From contig CABZIF010000001.1 in NCBI GenBank assembly GCA_902525735.1, positions 1 to 64,000 of the forward strand: DNA of 64,000 nt, written 5' to 3'. The position numbers were made by a program, and so were the translations under genes. This document shows, one piece after another, positions 27,146 to 36,769 of this stretch. The notes beneath the pieces were generated by a model. That model did not search any database and was not told where the DNA came from. It saw only the letters and a list, made by a program, of their open reading frames with translations. The stretch is from an uncultured SAR86 cluster bacterium (GTDB lineage Bacteria > Pseudomonadota > Gammaproteobacteria > Magnimaribacterales > AG-339-G14). The stretch's first letter is position 1. Every line of letters starts with the position of its first letter.

Positions 27146-27859
27146 ATGAAAAAAATTATTTTTGTATTTCTTTTTATAATTTCCTGTTCTCAAATAGAAA
27201 ACGACTCTAGTCAATTGATTGAAGAACAGTTATCTAAAGTCATTCCCATAGAATTGAATATTGACTCCATAAAAGAATCTGAACTACCTAATTTCTACGA
27301 AGTCATACTATCCGATGGTTCCTTTTTTTATGTTGAGAAAGGAGGTCAATATTTAGTTCTAGGAGATATTTTTAAAATTAAAAACGAAGAATTAGTTAAT
27401 TTATCCAGAGAAAAAAATTATTCTAAAGCTAAGGATATGCTTCAGAAAATAGATGAAAAATCTTTAATAAAATTTTCCCCCAAAGAGATTAAGTATAAAG
27501 TTTACGTATTCACAGATGTGGATTGTGGATTTTGTAGAAAATTTCACAATCAAATTTCTTCTTATTTAGATCAAGGAATTCAAGTAAATTATTTAGCGTT
27601 CCCTAGATCTGGTACCGATAGTGATACCTATAAAAAAATGTCTATCGCTTGGTGTTCTCCAAATAGACAAGAAGTATTAACAGGATTAAAAAAAGATAAG
27701 GATTTTGAACAAATTGATTGTGAAGACAATCCAATAAAAACTCATTTTGAATTAGCCAAAAGCATAGATATACAAGGAACTCCGACTATAATCTCTCAAT
27801 CAGGTTTTACTATCCCAGGATATATCGAAGCTAAAGAATTAATTGAGCACTTAAAATAA
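27146..27859 (+). CDS. dsbC: thiol:disulfide interchange protein, DsbC/DsbG type
   Basis: A 237-residue periplasmic disulfide isomerase. It has a short N-terminal export signal ending in FIISCSQ, which may be a lipobox, so the protein may be lipid-anchored. A dimerisation domain (about 25-85) precedes a thioredoxin fold with active-site CGFC at residues 127-130 and a cis-Pro in QGTPTII. A second cysteine pair (AWCSPN and QIDCED) matches the structural disulfide of DsbC. It follows xerD with no gap, as in many gammaproteobacteria. Confidence 0.88.
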   Translation: MKKIIFVFLFIISCSQIENDSSQLIEEQLSKVIPIELNIDSIKESELPNFYEVILSDGSFFYVEKGGQYLVLGDIFKIKNEELVNLSREKNYSKAKDMLQKIDEKSLIKFSPKEIKYKVYVFTDVDCGFCRKFHNQISSYLDQGIQVNYLAFPRSGTDSDTYKKMSIAWCSPNRQEVLTGLKKDKDFEQIDCEDNPIKTHFELAKSIDIQGTPTIISQSGFTIPGYIEAKELIEHLK

Positions 27860-29037
27860 TGGATGAATTAGATAAAAATTTTTCTGCAATCAATAGGTTG
27901 CCTCCATATATTTTTGAACAAATTAATTCACTTAAGATGGAAGCCAGAAGAAAAGGAGAAGACGTTATAGATTTTAGTATGGGAAATCCAGACGGAGAGA
28001 CTCCGAAAAGCATTGTCGATAAACTTACTGAGACCGTTCAAAGGCCTGATACTCATAGATATTCTCAATCCATCGGCATACCAAGGTTAAGAAAAGCTAT
28101 TACAGATTGGTATGAACGAAAATTTGAAGTTGTCTTAAATCCAGAAACTGAAGCTATTGTCACAATAGGCTCAAAAGAGGGATTAGGCCATCTTGCAATG
28201 GCTACTGTAGATAAAGGAGACACTATTCTGGTCCCAAATCCTGCTTATCCAATTCATCCTTTTGGATTTGTGATTTCTGGTGCTGATATCAGACATGTTC
28301 CTATTGGACCAGACATTGATTTTTTTGAAAGCCTTCAAGAAGCCATAAAGTCTTCATTCCCTAAACCAAAAATGTTATTGATAAATTTTCCAAGTAATCC
28401 AACTACTCAGTGTGTTGATAAAGCTTTTTTTGAAAAAATAATAAAGATAGCTAAAGAAAATTCTATCTGGGTTGTTCATGATTTAGCCTATGCGGATTTA
28501 TGTTTTGATGGATATAAAGCGCCTTCAATTCTAGAAGTCGACGGAGCTAAAGACATTGCAGTGGAATTTTTTACACTCTCAAAAAGTTACAATATGCCTG
28601 GTTGGAGGATTGGCTTTTGCTGCGGAAATACTGAACTTATAAGCGCTTTAGCTAGACTAAAATCTTACTTTGATTACGGACACTTTACTCCAATTCAAGT
28701 TGCTGGAATTGAAGCTTTAAATAATGGTGACGAGTACGTAGAAGAAATTTGTAATATGTATAAATCTAGAAGAGATACTTTATGTGATGGATTAAATTCT
28801 TTAGGCTGGGAAGTAGATAAACCAAAAGCAACAATGTTTGTTTGGGCAAAAATCCCTGAAAGTTTTAATATGAAATCGTTAGAATTTTCCAGAATTTTAC
28901 TCGAAAAAGCCAACGTAGCTGTTTCTCCAGGAATAGGTTTTGGAGAATATGGAGATGATTTTATTAGATTTTCTTTAATTGAGAATGATCAAAGAACTAA
29001 GCAAGCTCTGAAAAATATCAAAAAACTTTTTAAGTAA
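27859..29037 (+). CDS. alaC: aminotransferase, AlaC-type (alanine transaminase)
   Basis: A 392-residue class I/II PLP aminotransferase. The start NRLPPYIFEQINSLKMEARR and DFSMGNPDGETP are typical of AlaC (YfdZ), a glutamate-pyruvate transaminase. The PLP lysine is in FTLSKSYNMPGWRIGF and the carboxylate-binding Arg in FIRFSLIEN. It overlaps dsbC by 1 nt and precedes hom by 3 nt. Amino-donor specificity is by similarity only. Confidence 0.88.
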   Translation: MDELDKNFSAINRLPPYIFEQINSLKMEARRKGEDVIDFSMGNPDGETPKSIVDKLTETVQRPDTHRYSQSIGIPRLRKAITDWYERKFEVVLNPETEAIVTIGSKEGLGHLAMATVDKGDTILVPNPAYPIHPFGFVISGADIRHVPIGPDIDFFESLQEAIKSSFPKPKMLLINFPSNPTTQCVDKAFFEKIIKIAKENSIWVVHDLAYADLCFDGYKAPSILEVDGAKDIAVEFFTLSKSYNMPGWRIGFCCGNTELISALARLKSYFDYGHFTPIQVAGIEALNNGDEYVEEICNMYKSRRDTLCDGLNSLGWEVDKPKATMFVWAKIPESFNMKSLEFSRILLEKANVAVSPGIGFGEYGDDFIRFSLIENDQRTKQALKNIKKLFK

Positions 29038-29040
29038 AGC

Positions 29041-30309
29041 ATGAAAAAATTAAGAATAGGGCTTTGCGGAACAGGAAACGTTGGTTTTGCATTTGCAGAA
29101 ACTATAATAAATTCAAAATCATTAATTAATCAAAATTATGGCCTTGATTTATCCATATCTTTAATTGGAGCAAGAAAAGGAAAAGTGCCAGGACTTGAGA
29201 ATATTAAAGTTATAAAAGATATCCAAGAAGTTCCCCTATCTGATGAAGTTGATGTAGTAGTAGAATTAATAGGAGGAGTCGAAGAATCCTTCAAGCTTGC
29301 AAAAGCCGCATTAAATAATAAAAAACACTTTGTAACGGCAAACAAAGCACTTATTGCTGCTCATTCAAAAGAGCTTTTTGAAATTGCAAAACAAAATCAA
29401 GTTCATTTGGGCTTTGAAGCTTCTGTTGCTGGAGGAATTCCTATTATTAGAGTTATAAGAGACGGATTAATGAGTAATCAAATTAACTCTTTTGCTGGGA
29501 TTTTGAACGGTACGTCTAATTTTATTTTTTCTAAAATGGCTGACGAAGGGTTATCTTTCGAAACAGCTCTCTCTTTGGCACAGAAAGAAGGTTTTGCAGA
29601 ACCAGATCCAACTTTTGACATATCGGGACAAGATGCAGCCCAGAAAACATGCATCTTAGCAACACTCTCATTTTTTAAACATGCAGTTATTGAAAACGTT
29701 CATTATGAAGGAATTGACAATATTTCACCTCAAGATATTGATTATGGGAAACAACTACAATTAGTTCTTAAGCCTCTATCGATAGGAATTTCAAAAGATA
29801 ATAAATTTACTTTAGGCAGTTTCCCAGCTTTTGTTAAAGAAAAATCATTATTGGCTTCAATTCAAAACGAAAGTAATGCTGTGTTGATGAATACTGAAAG
29901 TACAGGAGGAACAATGTACGCTGGACCTGGAGCAGGTGCAAAACCTACTTCTAATTCAGTGCTGACAGATATTATTGATATAGCAAGAGGCAAAATCTTT
30001 GATTATCAAGAATTTGTAAAAACTTCTCTAGATGCAAGTTTTGAAGATTTTTCATGTGGACACTACCTAAGAATGGAAGTAAGCGATGAGGCAGGAGTAA
30101 TTGTTAAAATATCTACAGCGATGGCAGAAAATGGTCTCTCTATAGATAATCTAATTCAGAAAGAATTAGACAAGAAAGAAGATGTAATCCCTTTAGTGAT
30201 AGTTACAAGTAATTCTGAAGAAAAAGTTATCCAGAAAGTTATTTCAGATTTACAAGAGTTATCCGAAGTAAAAAATTCGATTTCTCACTTGAGAATTCTG
30301 GATATGTAA
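29041..30309 (+). CDS. hom: homoserine dehydrogenase
   Basis: A 422-residue enzyme reducing aspartate semialdehyde to homoserine. Domains: N-terminal NAD(P) fold (GLCGTGNVGFAFAE), the catalytic region (VTANKALIA, GGIPIIRVIRDGL, GTSNFIF, GFAEPDPTFDISGQDAAQK) and a C-terminal ACT domain (about 345-420, LRMEVSDEAGVIVKISTAMA), which suggests threonine feedback. It is monofunctional, without a fused aspartokinase. It is followed 2 nt later by thrC. Confidence 0.95.
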   Translation: MKKLRIGLCGTGNVGFAFAETIINSKSLINQNYGLDLSISLIGARKGKVPGLENIKVIKDIQEVPLSDEVDVVVELIGGVEESFKLAKAALNNKKHFVTANKALIAAHSKELFEIAKQNQVHLGFEASVAGGIPIIRVIRDGLMSNQINSFAGILNGTSNFIFSKMADEGLSFETALSLAQKEGFAEPDPTFDISGQDAAQKTCILATLSFFKHAVIENVHYEGIDNISPQDIDYGKQLQLVLKPLSIGISKDNKFTLGSFPAFVKEKSLLASIQNESNAVLMNTESTGGTMYAGPGAGAKPTSNSVLTDIIDIARGKIFDYQEFVKTSLDASFEDFSCGHYLRMEVSDEAGVIVKISTAMAENGLSIDNLIQKELDKKEDVIPLVIVTSNSEEKVIQKVISDLQELSEVKNSISHLRILDM

Positions 30310-30311
30310 AA

Positions 30312-31700
30312 ATGAAATACTTTAGTACAAGAGGAGACTCAAGGAAATTAGACTTCATGGAGGTTTTAACATCTGGTACTGCAAAGGATGGTGGTTTGTA
30401 TATGCCTGAGAGATTTCCCAATTTTTCGGAAGATGAAATAAGATCATTTGAAAATTTAAGCTATGAGGAATTAGCTGCAAATCTTCTTTTTCCGTATATA
30501 GAAGGATTTCTTTCTAAGAATGATTTTGAAGAAATAGTTAAAAATGCTTATAGCTCATTTAGTATTCCTGAGATAGTGAGGTTGAATGAAACAAGAAGCT
30601 TAGGATTTGTTCTTGAATTATTTCATGGACCGACATTTGCTTTCAAAGACGTTGCAATGCAGCTTTTGGCAGCGCTTTTAGATAAAGCTGCAGAAAGATC
30701 AGATAAAAAGATTGTAGTATTGGGAGCTACTTCAGGAGATACAGGCTCCGCAGCAATAGAAGCTTGTAAGAATTTTAAAGATATTAATATTGTTATATTG
30801 TTTCCAGATCAAAAAATTTCGGCTGTTCAACAGAGGCAGATGACGACTTCTAATGCGGACAATGTTTTTCCCTTATCTGTAAAGGGTAATTTTGATGATT
30901 GTCAGAATCATGTAAAAAAAATATTTCTAGAAAACAATGATGAAAATGTTCGGTTTGTTTCGATAAATTCAATTAACTGGACAAGAATCATGGCACAAAG
31001 TGTTTATTTTTTTTATACCAAGCTAAAAATTAAAAAAGATTTTATAGCATCAATTCCTTCAGGAAATTTTGGTCATGCCTATGCAGGATGGACAGCCAAA
31101 AATATGGGTTTATCCTTCAAAGGAATTAATGTTGCTACTAATAAGAACGACGTACTGCATAGATTGTTTCTAAAAGACATTTATCAGCAAAAAGAAGCTA
31201 CGTCATCTTTAGCCCCTTCGATGGATATATCTGTTGCTAGTAATTTTGAAAGATTATTGTTTGAAGTTTATAAAAAAGATGGCTCATTTCTAAAAAATTT
31301 GTTCTCTTCATTCCCTTCTAAACCAATCAAACTAAGTAATTTCCCAGATGACGGATGGAATAGGATCAAGGATTTTTTTCAAAGCTCAACATGCAGTGAT
31401 GAAGATATAATTGATACGATCGTAAACAACTTCAATCATGAAGACCTTTTATTTGATCCTCACACAGCAACAGCTTTAAAAGGAAATAAAGACTTAAATT
31501 ATGATTTATCTGAGGTAGTAACATTTGCAACAGCTCATCCAGCTAAGTTTCCAGAAGCTGTAAATGCTAAATTAGATGTTCTAGAGGAAAATACCCCTTC
31601 AAAGTTGAAAGAAATTATGACAATGGATGAATCTTTTTCTGTAGTTGAAAATAATTATGAAGACGTAGTGAGCTTTATAAATTCTGAGGTATTGAACTAA
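30312..31700 (+). CDS. thrC: threonine synthase
   Basis: A 462-residue PLP enzyme of the long (group 2) threonine synthase type, converting O-phosphohomoserine to threonine. Visible are the start YFSTRGD, the PLP lysine in HGPTFAFKDVAMQLL, the phosphate-binding LGATSGDTGSAAIEA, and PSGNFGHAYAGW. It pairs with hom upstream. The stop is directly followed by the prfB ATG. Confidence 0.95.
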   Translation: MKYFSTRGDSRKLDFMEVLTSGTAKDGGLYMPERFPNFSEDEIRSFENLSYEELAANLLFPYIEGFLSKNDFEEIVKNAYSSFSIPEIVRLNETRSLGFVLELFHGPTFAFKDVAMQLLAALLDKAAERSDKKIVVLGATSGDTGSAAIEACKNFKDINIVILFPDQKISAVQQRQMTTSNADNVFPLSVKGNFDDCQNHVKKIFLENNDENVRFVSINSINWTRIMAQSVYFFYTKLKIKKDFIASIPSGNFGHAYAGWTAKNMGLSFKGINVATNKNDVLHRLFLKDIYQQKEATSSLAPSMDISVASNFERLLFEVYKKDGSFLKNLFSSFPSKPIKLSNFPDDGWNRIKDFFQSSTCSDEDIIDTIVNNFNHEDLLFDPHTATALKGNKDLNYDLSEVVTFATAHPAKFPEAVNAKLDVLEENTPSKLKEIMTMDESFSVVENNYEDVVSFINSEVLN

Positions 31701-32793
31701 ATGAGCGAACAATCCATAGGTGAGCGAATAAAATCTGCTTTTAAGTCTCTTGAAGAGCTTAGGGGGTATCTTTGACTTTGATGCTAAAAGAAAACGTTTA
31801 GAAGAAATAAATACCATACTCCAAGATCCAGAAATTTGGTCTAACCAAGAAAAAAGTCAAAAATTAGGCAAAGAAAAATCTTCTTCAGAGAAATTAGTTA
31901 ATCTAATTGAAAATTTGAGTTCATCTATAAAAGACTTAAACGAATTATTTGAATTAGTTTGTAACGATGAAGTTGAGCTAAATCAACTCGAAAAAGATCT
32001 TTTATATGTAGAAGAAATGATTAGCGATCTAGAGTTCCGAAGAATGTTTTCTGGAAAAATGGATCAGGCAAGTTCCTATCTTGACATTCAGTCTGGTTCG
32101 GGAGGAACGGAAGCACAAGATTGGGCAGAAATGCTACTGCGAATGTACTTGAGATGGGGAGAAAATAAAGGCTTCAAAACAGAGCTAATTGAAGTGTCTC
32201 CTGGAGAAGTAGCCGGTATAAAAAGCGCAACCATTAAATTTGATGGTGATTTTGCTTATGGGTGGTTGAGAACTGAATCTGGCGTTCATAGACTCGTAAG
32301 AAAATCTCCTTTTGATTCTGGAAGTCGAAGACATACCTCCTTTGCATCTATTTTTGTCTCTCCTGAAGTGGACGACGAAATTCAAATTGATCTAAACCCT
32401 GCTGATATTAGAATTGACACTTATAGAGCAAGTGGAGCCGGAGGCCAACACGTAAATAAAACTGATTCTGCAGTAAGACTAACGCATATTCCTTCTGGAA
32501 TTGTAGTTCAATGCCAAACACAAAGATCGCAACACAAGAATAAAGATAGTGCTATGAAACAGTTACGAGCAAAGCTCTTTGAGATAGAATTAAAAAAACA
32601 ACAACAAGAAATGGATAATTTAGAAGCGACGAAATCCGATATTGGATGGGGAAGTCAAATAAGGTCTTATGTTTTAGATTCGGCTAGAATCAAAGATCTC
32701 CGAACAGGAGTAGAGACGGGTAACTGTAATGACGTTTTAGATGGTAATTTGGATTTATTCATCGAAGCTAGTTTAAAGCAAGGAATAGAATAA
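31701..32793 (+). CDS. prfB: peptide chain release factor 2 (programmed +1 frameshift)
   Basis: RF2 ends translation at UGA and UAA. The zero frame starts at ATG 31701 and runs 24 codons to an in-frame TGA at 31773. After a +1 shift, reading resumes at GAC 31774 and continues to 32793, for about 363 residues against 365 in E. coli. RF2 marks are the SPF tripeptide ([15 protein letters not shown]) and the peptidyl-hydrolase motif [16 protein letters not shown]. Annotating only the second frame from a start near 31750 would lose the true N-terminus. The gene abuts thrC and overlaps lysS by 1 nt. Confidence 0.96.
31761..31776 (+). other. prfB programmed frameshift site
   Basis: AGGGGGTATCTTTGAC contains the internal Shine-Dalgarno AGGGGG, the slippery CTT codon and the TGA stop followed by C, the same as the E. 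coli prfB site. Low RF2 allows slippage past TGA, so RF2 controls its own synthesis. Confidence 0.95.
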
Positions 32794-34247
32794 TGACGCA
32801 AGACAAAGAAGAAAATCATTTAATTGAGGAGCGTCGTAAAAAACTAGCTGAACTCAGAGCTGCTGAGAAAGCTTATCCTAATGATTTCAAAAGAAAAAAT
32901 TTAGCTGGAGAAATCAAAGAAGAACTGGATCAATTTTCTAAAGAAGAGCTTGAAAAGAAAAAGAAAAAAGTCTCTGTAGCAGGAAGAATTATGCTTAGAA
33001 GAATGATGGGGAAGGCTAGCTTTACAACCATTCAAGACTTTTCTGGAAGAATCCAGTTATATGTAAGAGCCGATGAAGTTTCTAATTATGATGAATTTAA
33101 AAACTATGATTTAGGAGATATTGTTGGAACCGAAGGAACTATTTTTAAAACAAATACTGGTGAATTATCCATTCATGTAAAAAAAATTAGACTTTTAACA
33201 AAGTCTCTAAGACCACTTCCAGAGAAGCACTTGGGCTTAACAGATACAGAGTTGCGTTATCGTAAAAGATACTTGGATTTGCTTACAAATCCAGAAAGCT
33301 TGGAAGTTTTCAAGATAAGAGCAGAAATTGTAAAAAACATGAGGTCTTTTTTAGTAAATGAAAATTTCATAGAAGTTGAAACTCCCATGATGCATCCTAT
33401 TCCTGGTGGTGCGAGTGCTAGACCATTTGTAACTCATCACAATTCTTTAAATATGGATTTATTTTTAAGAGTAGCCCCAGAATTGTATTTAAAGAGATTA
33501 GTAGTGGGGGGCTTTGAGAAAGTATTTGAAATAAATAGAAATTTCAGAAACGAAGGATTATCTAAAAGACATAATCCAGAATTCACGATGTTGGAGTTTT
33601 ACACTGCTTTTGTAGATAGTAATTTTCAAATCGATTTCGTTGAAAGAATGTTCAAAACAATTGTTAAAAATTTAGCTTCAAAATATAAGATTTTTAAAAA
33701 ATCTTTTCTCAAATTGAGTATGGATGATGCCATTATCAAGAACACCTCTTTAAAGAAAAAGGATTTACTGGACTCAAAGCAGCTTAAAGAATTTTGCAAG
33801 AAACAAAATATTAAAGTTGACAATAAAGCTTCTATTTCAATAATTAAAAATGAAATTTTTGAAGCTTGTGTAGAAAATAAATTAATCGAACCAACTTTTA
33901 TTACGGATTATCCAATAGAGATTTCTCCATTGGCTAAAGCATCAATTTCTAACCCTGATATTGCTGAAAGGTTTGAATTATTTATTGATGGTAAAGAGAT
34001 AGCAAATGGTTTCTCAGAGCTTAATGATCCCGAAGATCAAGCACAACGTTTTAAAGATCAAGTGGCAAAAAAAGATTCTGGAGATAAAGAAGCTATGCAT
34101 TTTGATGAAGATTATATTGAGGCTTTAGAACATGGACTACCACCATGTGCTGGAGTAGGAATTGGAATAGATAGACTAACTATGTTAATTACAGGTACAG
34201 AATCTATTAGAGATGTTTTATTATTTCCCCAATTAAAAAATAAGTGA
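32793..34247 (+). CDS. lysS: lysyl-tRNA synthetase (class II)
   Basis: A 484-residue class IIb synthetase. The N-terminal OB-fold anticodon domain (VAGRIMLRRMMGKASFTTIQ) is followed by the catalytic core with motif 2 (FRNEGLSKRHNPEFTMLEFY) and motif 3 (GVGIGIDRLTMLI). It is about 20 residues shorter than E. coli LysS, with nothing essential obviously missing. The prfB-lysS order is standard for the group. Confidence 0.96.
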   Translation: MTQDKEENHLIEERRKKLAELRAAEKAYPNDFKRKNLAGEIKEELDQFSKEELEKKKKKVSVAGRIMLRRMMGKASFTTIQDFSGRIQLYVRADEVSNYDEFKNYDLGDIVGTEGTIFKTNTGELSIHVKKIRLLTKSLRPLPEKHLGLTDTELRYRKRYLDLLTNPESLEVFKIRAEIVKNMRSFLVNENFIEVETPMMHPIPGGASARPFVTHHNSLNMDLFLRVAPELYLKRLVVGGFEKVFEINRNFRNEGLSKRHNPEFTMLEFYTAFVDSNFQIDFVERMFKTIVKNLASKYKIFKKSFLKLSMDDAIIKNTSLKKKDLLDSKQLKEFCKKQNIKVDNKASISIIKNEIFEACVENKLIEPTFITDYPIEISPLAKASISNPDIAERFELFIDGKEIANGFSELNDPEDQAQRFKDQVAKKDSGDKEAMHFDEDYIEALEHGLPPCAGVGIGIDRLTMLITGTESIRDVLLFPQLKNK

Positions 34248-34252
34248 AAGAT

Positions 34253-35455
34253 ATGAGTAAAGACTGGACAAAAATAAGAGCAAAAGTAAAAGATTTCATT
34301 GAAAACGAAATTTATCCAAAAGAGAACGAGTTATCAAAGGGAACTCAAGAATCCAGAGAGATATTAGGTTCTTTAATGCAACTTGCTAAGGATGAAAAGA
34401 TTTGGGCTTTGGGGCATCCCAAAGATATTGGCGGAGGAGGAATGCCTTTTATGGAATACGTTTATGTGAACGAAGTCATTGGAAGATCTTCCTTTGCAAT
34501 GGTGGCTTTAGGAACTCACTCCCTTCAGGATTCAATCATGCTAAGAGAGTTCGCTTCATCTCATTGGCGAGATCAATATTTAGAACCTTTGGTTCAAGGA
34601 GAAATTTTTCCCAGTTTTGGGATGACAGAGCCAGATGTAGCTAGTTCTGATCCAACACAACTTCAAACAACCGCTATCTTAGACAATGGCTCTTGGAAGA
34701 TTAACGGAAGAAAATGGTTTACGACTGGAGCTTCTAGGGCGGCATACACGACAGTAATGTGTCGAACAGAATTAGATGCACCAAGTCATGGTGCTTTTAG
34801 TATGATTATAGTTCCAACAGACAATCCAGGTTATAAAATAATTAGAGAAACTCCTGTTTTAGGAATCAACGGAGGACATTACGAAGTTGAATATGACAAC
34901 GTCGAAGTTCCTGAAGAAAACTTATTAGGACCAAGAGGACAGGGATTTATTATTGCTCAGAAGAGATTAGGCCCTGGAAGAATTTTTCACTGTATGCGTT
35001 GGCTAGGACAAGCTCAGAGAGCTTTTGATTTGCTTTGTGAAAGAATGCACGAAAGGGAAACTTTTGGGACTCCTTTAACGAAAAAACAACTTCTTCAAAA
35101 GTTTGTCTTTGATAGCGCTTGTGAAATTCAAGCTTCTAGACATTTAACTTTAGATGCTGCAAAGAGAATTGATCAGGGCGATGATGCAAGAATTGAAATC
35201 GGTCTTATAAAAGTTCTTGGGGCTGAAATGTTGCATAATGTCATTGATAGAGCTATTCAAGTTCATGGAGCTAAAGGACTTACAGATGATACTCCTTTGA
35301 GTCTTATGTATCGTCACGCTCGTGAAGCAAGAATTTATGATGGTCCTGATGAAGTACATGTTCAATCTGTAGCTAGAAGAATTCTAAAAAATTATGAAAA
35401 TAATGGCCCCGGTTGGGATTTTGGAGAAAGAGACGCTTCTTTAATATCTTCCTAA
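34253..35455 (+). CDS. acyl-CoA dehydrogenase family protein, ACAD10/11-like
   Basis: A 400-residue flavin dehydrogenase with the three ACAD domains: an N-terminal helical domain, the middle beta domain (FGMTEPDVASSDPTQLQ, WKINGRKWFTTGA) and the C-terminal helical domain (GPGRIFHCMRWLGQAQRAFD, IQVHGAKGLTDDTPL). At the position of the usual catalytic Glu (YEG in medium-chain enzymes) it has RIYDGPDEVH, the DGPDEVH form typical of ACAD10/11-like proteins. I start at ATG 34253; a GTG at 34244 overlapping lysS is possible. It is 1 nt upstream of a kinase-like gene resembling the N-terminal domain of ACAD11. Confidence 0.9.
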   Translation: MSKDWTKIRAKVKDFIENEIYPKENELSKGTQESREILGSLMQLAKDEKIWALGHPKDIGGGGMPFMEYVYVNEVIGRSSFAMVALGTHSLQDSIMLREFASSHWRDQYLEPLVQGEIFPSFGMTEPDVASSDPTQLQTTAILDNGSWKINGRKWFTTGASRAAYTTVMCRTELDAPSHGAFSMIIVPTDNPGYKIIRETPVLGINGGHYEVEYDNVEVPEENLLGPRGQGFIIAQKRLGPGRIFHCMRWLGQAQRAFDLLCERMHERETFGTPLTKKQLLQKFVFDSACEIQASRHLTLDAAKRIDQGDDARIEIGLIKVLGAEMLHNVIDRAIQVHGAKGLTDDTPLSLMYRHAREARIYDGPDEVHVQSVARRILKNYENNGPGWDFGERDASLISS

Positions 35456-35456
35456 A

Positions 35457-36419
35457 ATGTCAATTTTTCAGGAATTTTTAGAAAGTTCACTCAAGCAAAA
35501 AATAAAAAATTTAATTCCACTTACAGGTGGAGCATCAGCAGATATAAATAGAATTATCCTTGCAAACAACAAAGAACTCATTGTTAGACGTTCAGTTATT
35601 AAAGACGAAGCCGTGATGGCAATTCCAAAACTTTTAGAAGCAAAAATTCAAAAAATAGTTAAGTCCTTTGGGGCACCAGTTCCTGAGATAATTATGGAGT
35701 TTTCAGAAGCAGATGAAATTGGAGAAGGCTATATTATGGAGGCAGTTTCCGGCGAGACTATACCAAGAAAAATACTGAAGAATGATAACTACGAATATAT
35801 AAGAGATAAATTACCATTCGAAATTGGAAGATCTTTAGCACAAATCCATCAAACTGAACTTGATCGATTACAGGAATTAGAGCAAGTTTCTTTTGAAGAA
35901 TCTTTAAATAAATTATTTATTATTTACGAAAATTTTAATCAGCCTCAGCCCGTATTTGATTTAGCCTTTAAGTGGCTAGAGACACGAAAAATAGTAGATT
36001 ACGGAAAGGTTTTGGTACATGGAGATTATAGATTTGGAAATTTTATTATTTCTGAAAGGAAACTAGAATCTATTATTGATTGGGAATTAGCTCACATTGG
36101 CAATCCGATGGAAGATTTAGGATGGCTATGTGTTCGCTCTTGGCGTTTTGGAAATATTGAAAAACGCGCTGCGGGTTTAGGAGATATTGACGATTTGATT
36201 GCAGGATACGAATCTAATTCAAAAATAAAAGTAGATAAATCTCAATTAGATATATGGCAATTATATGGCTCTTTGAAATGGGGCATTATTTGTATGATAC
36301 AAACTTTTGCTCATTTGAGTGGAGCAGTAAATTCATTAGAAAAAGCTGCAATAGGAAGAAGGGTATCGGAAACTGAGTTCGATCTGATGAATATGATTAA
36401 GAATAAAAATTTTTTATGA
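35457..36419 (+). CDS. phosphotransferase (APH-like kinase), ACAD10/11 N-domain type
   Basis: A 320-residue aminoglycoside-phosphotransferase-fold protein. LTGGASADINRIIL is the nucleotide-loop region, VLVHGDYRFGNFII the catalytic loop with the Asp base, and SIIDWELAHIGNP the metal-binding Asp. In this subfamily the substrate is more likely an acyl-CoA derivative than an antibiotic, judged from the adjacent dehydrogenase and from the fused order in vertebrate ACAD10/11. It starts 1 nt after the dehydrogenase and overlaps the next gene by 4 nt. Antibiotic resistance is not supported. Confidence 0.85.
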   Translation: MSIFQEFLESSLKQKIKNLIPLTGGASADINRIILANNKELIVRRSVIKDEAVMAIPKLLEAKIQKIVKSFGAPVPEIIMEFSEADEIGEGYIMEAVSGETIPRKILKNDNYEYIRDKLPFEIGRSLAQIHQTELDRLQELEQVSFEESLNKLFIIYENFNQPQPVFDLAFKWLETRKIVDYGKVLVHGDYRFGNFIISERKLESIIDWELAHIGNPMEDLGWLCVRSWRFGNIEKRAAGLGDIDDLIAGYESNSKIKVDKSQLDIWQLYGSLKWGIICMIQTFAHLSGAVNSLEKAAIGRRVSETEFDLMNMIKNKNFL

Positions 36420-36769
36420 ACATTTTTGATCGACCTACATCAAAGGAATTACTAGAGGCAGTTCTAGGCTTTGTAAATGAAGAAATAGAATCCAACGATT
36501 ATACAAAAGACAATAGGTTTAAATTTCTTATAGTTATGAATGTTCTTAATATTGTGAAAAGAGAAGTGAACTTGGGTAGAAAAATAGACGAATCCTTTTT
36601 TAATAAAGGCTTAGACTTATTGAAAGAGGATAATTTTTCTGTTAAAAAAATTTCAGAAAAAATTCGAAACGAAGAACTTAGTATTGAAGATCAACCTCTT
36701 TTAGAGTTTTTATATGATTTAACGATAGAAAAAATAAAGATAGATAATCCAAAATACCTAAAAGAATGA
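36416..36769 (+). CDS. DUF6285-like protein, unknown function
   Basis: A 117-residue mostly helical protein. The start (FDRPTSKELLEAVLGFVNEEI) and the later FLIVMNVLNIVKREVNLGRK match the small family that travels with acyl-CoA-linked APH kinases (DUF6285). No catalytic motif is visible; it may be an accessory subunit (inference). It is coupled by an ATGA overlap to the kinase, and its own stop overlaps the start of the next small gene. Confidence 0.7.
   Translation: MNIFDRPTSKELLEAVLGFVNEEIESNDYTKDNRFKFLIVMNVLNIVKREVNLGRKIDESFFNKGLDLLKEDNFSVKKISEKIRNEELSIEDQPLLEFLYDLTIEKIKIDNPKYLKE

Noticed and set aside
31773-31775. In-frame TGA early in prfB, suggesting a pseudogene.
   Set aside because: It is part of the complete programmed frameshift signal and the +1 frame continues to a full-length RF2.
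35457-36419. APH-fold protein, considered as an antibiotic resistance kinase.
   Set aside because: Its operon with an acyl-CoA dehydrogenase and DUF6285 points to acyl-CoA metabolism.
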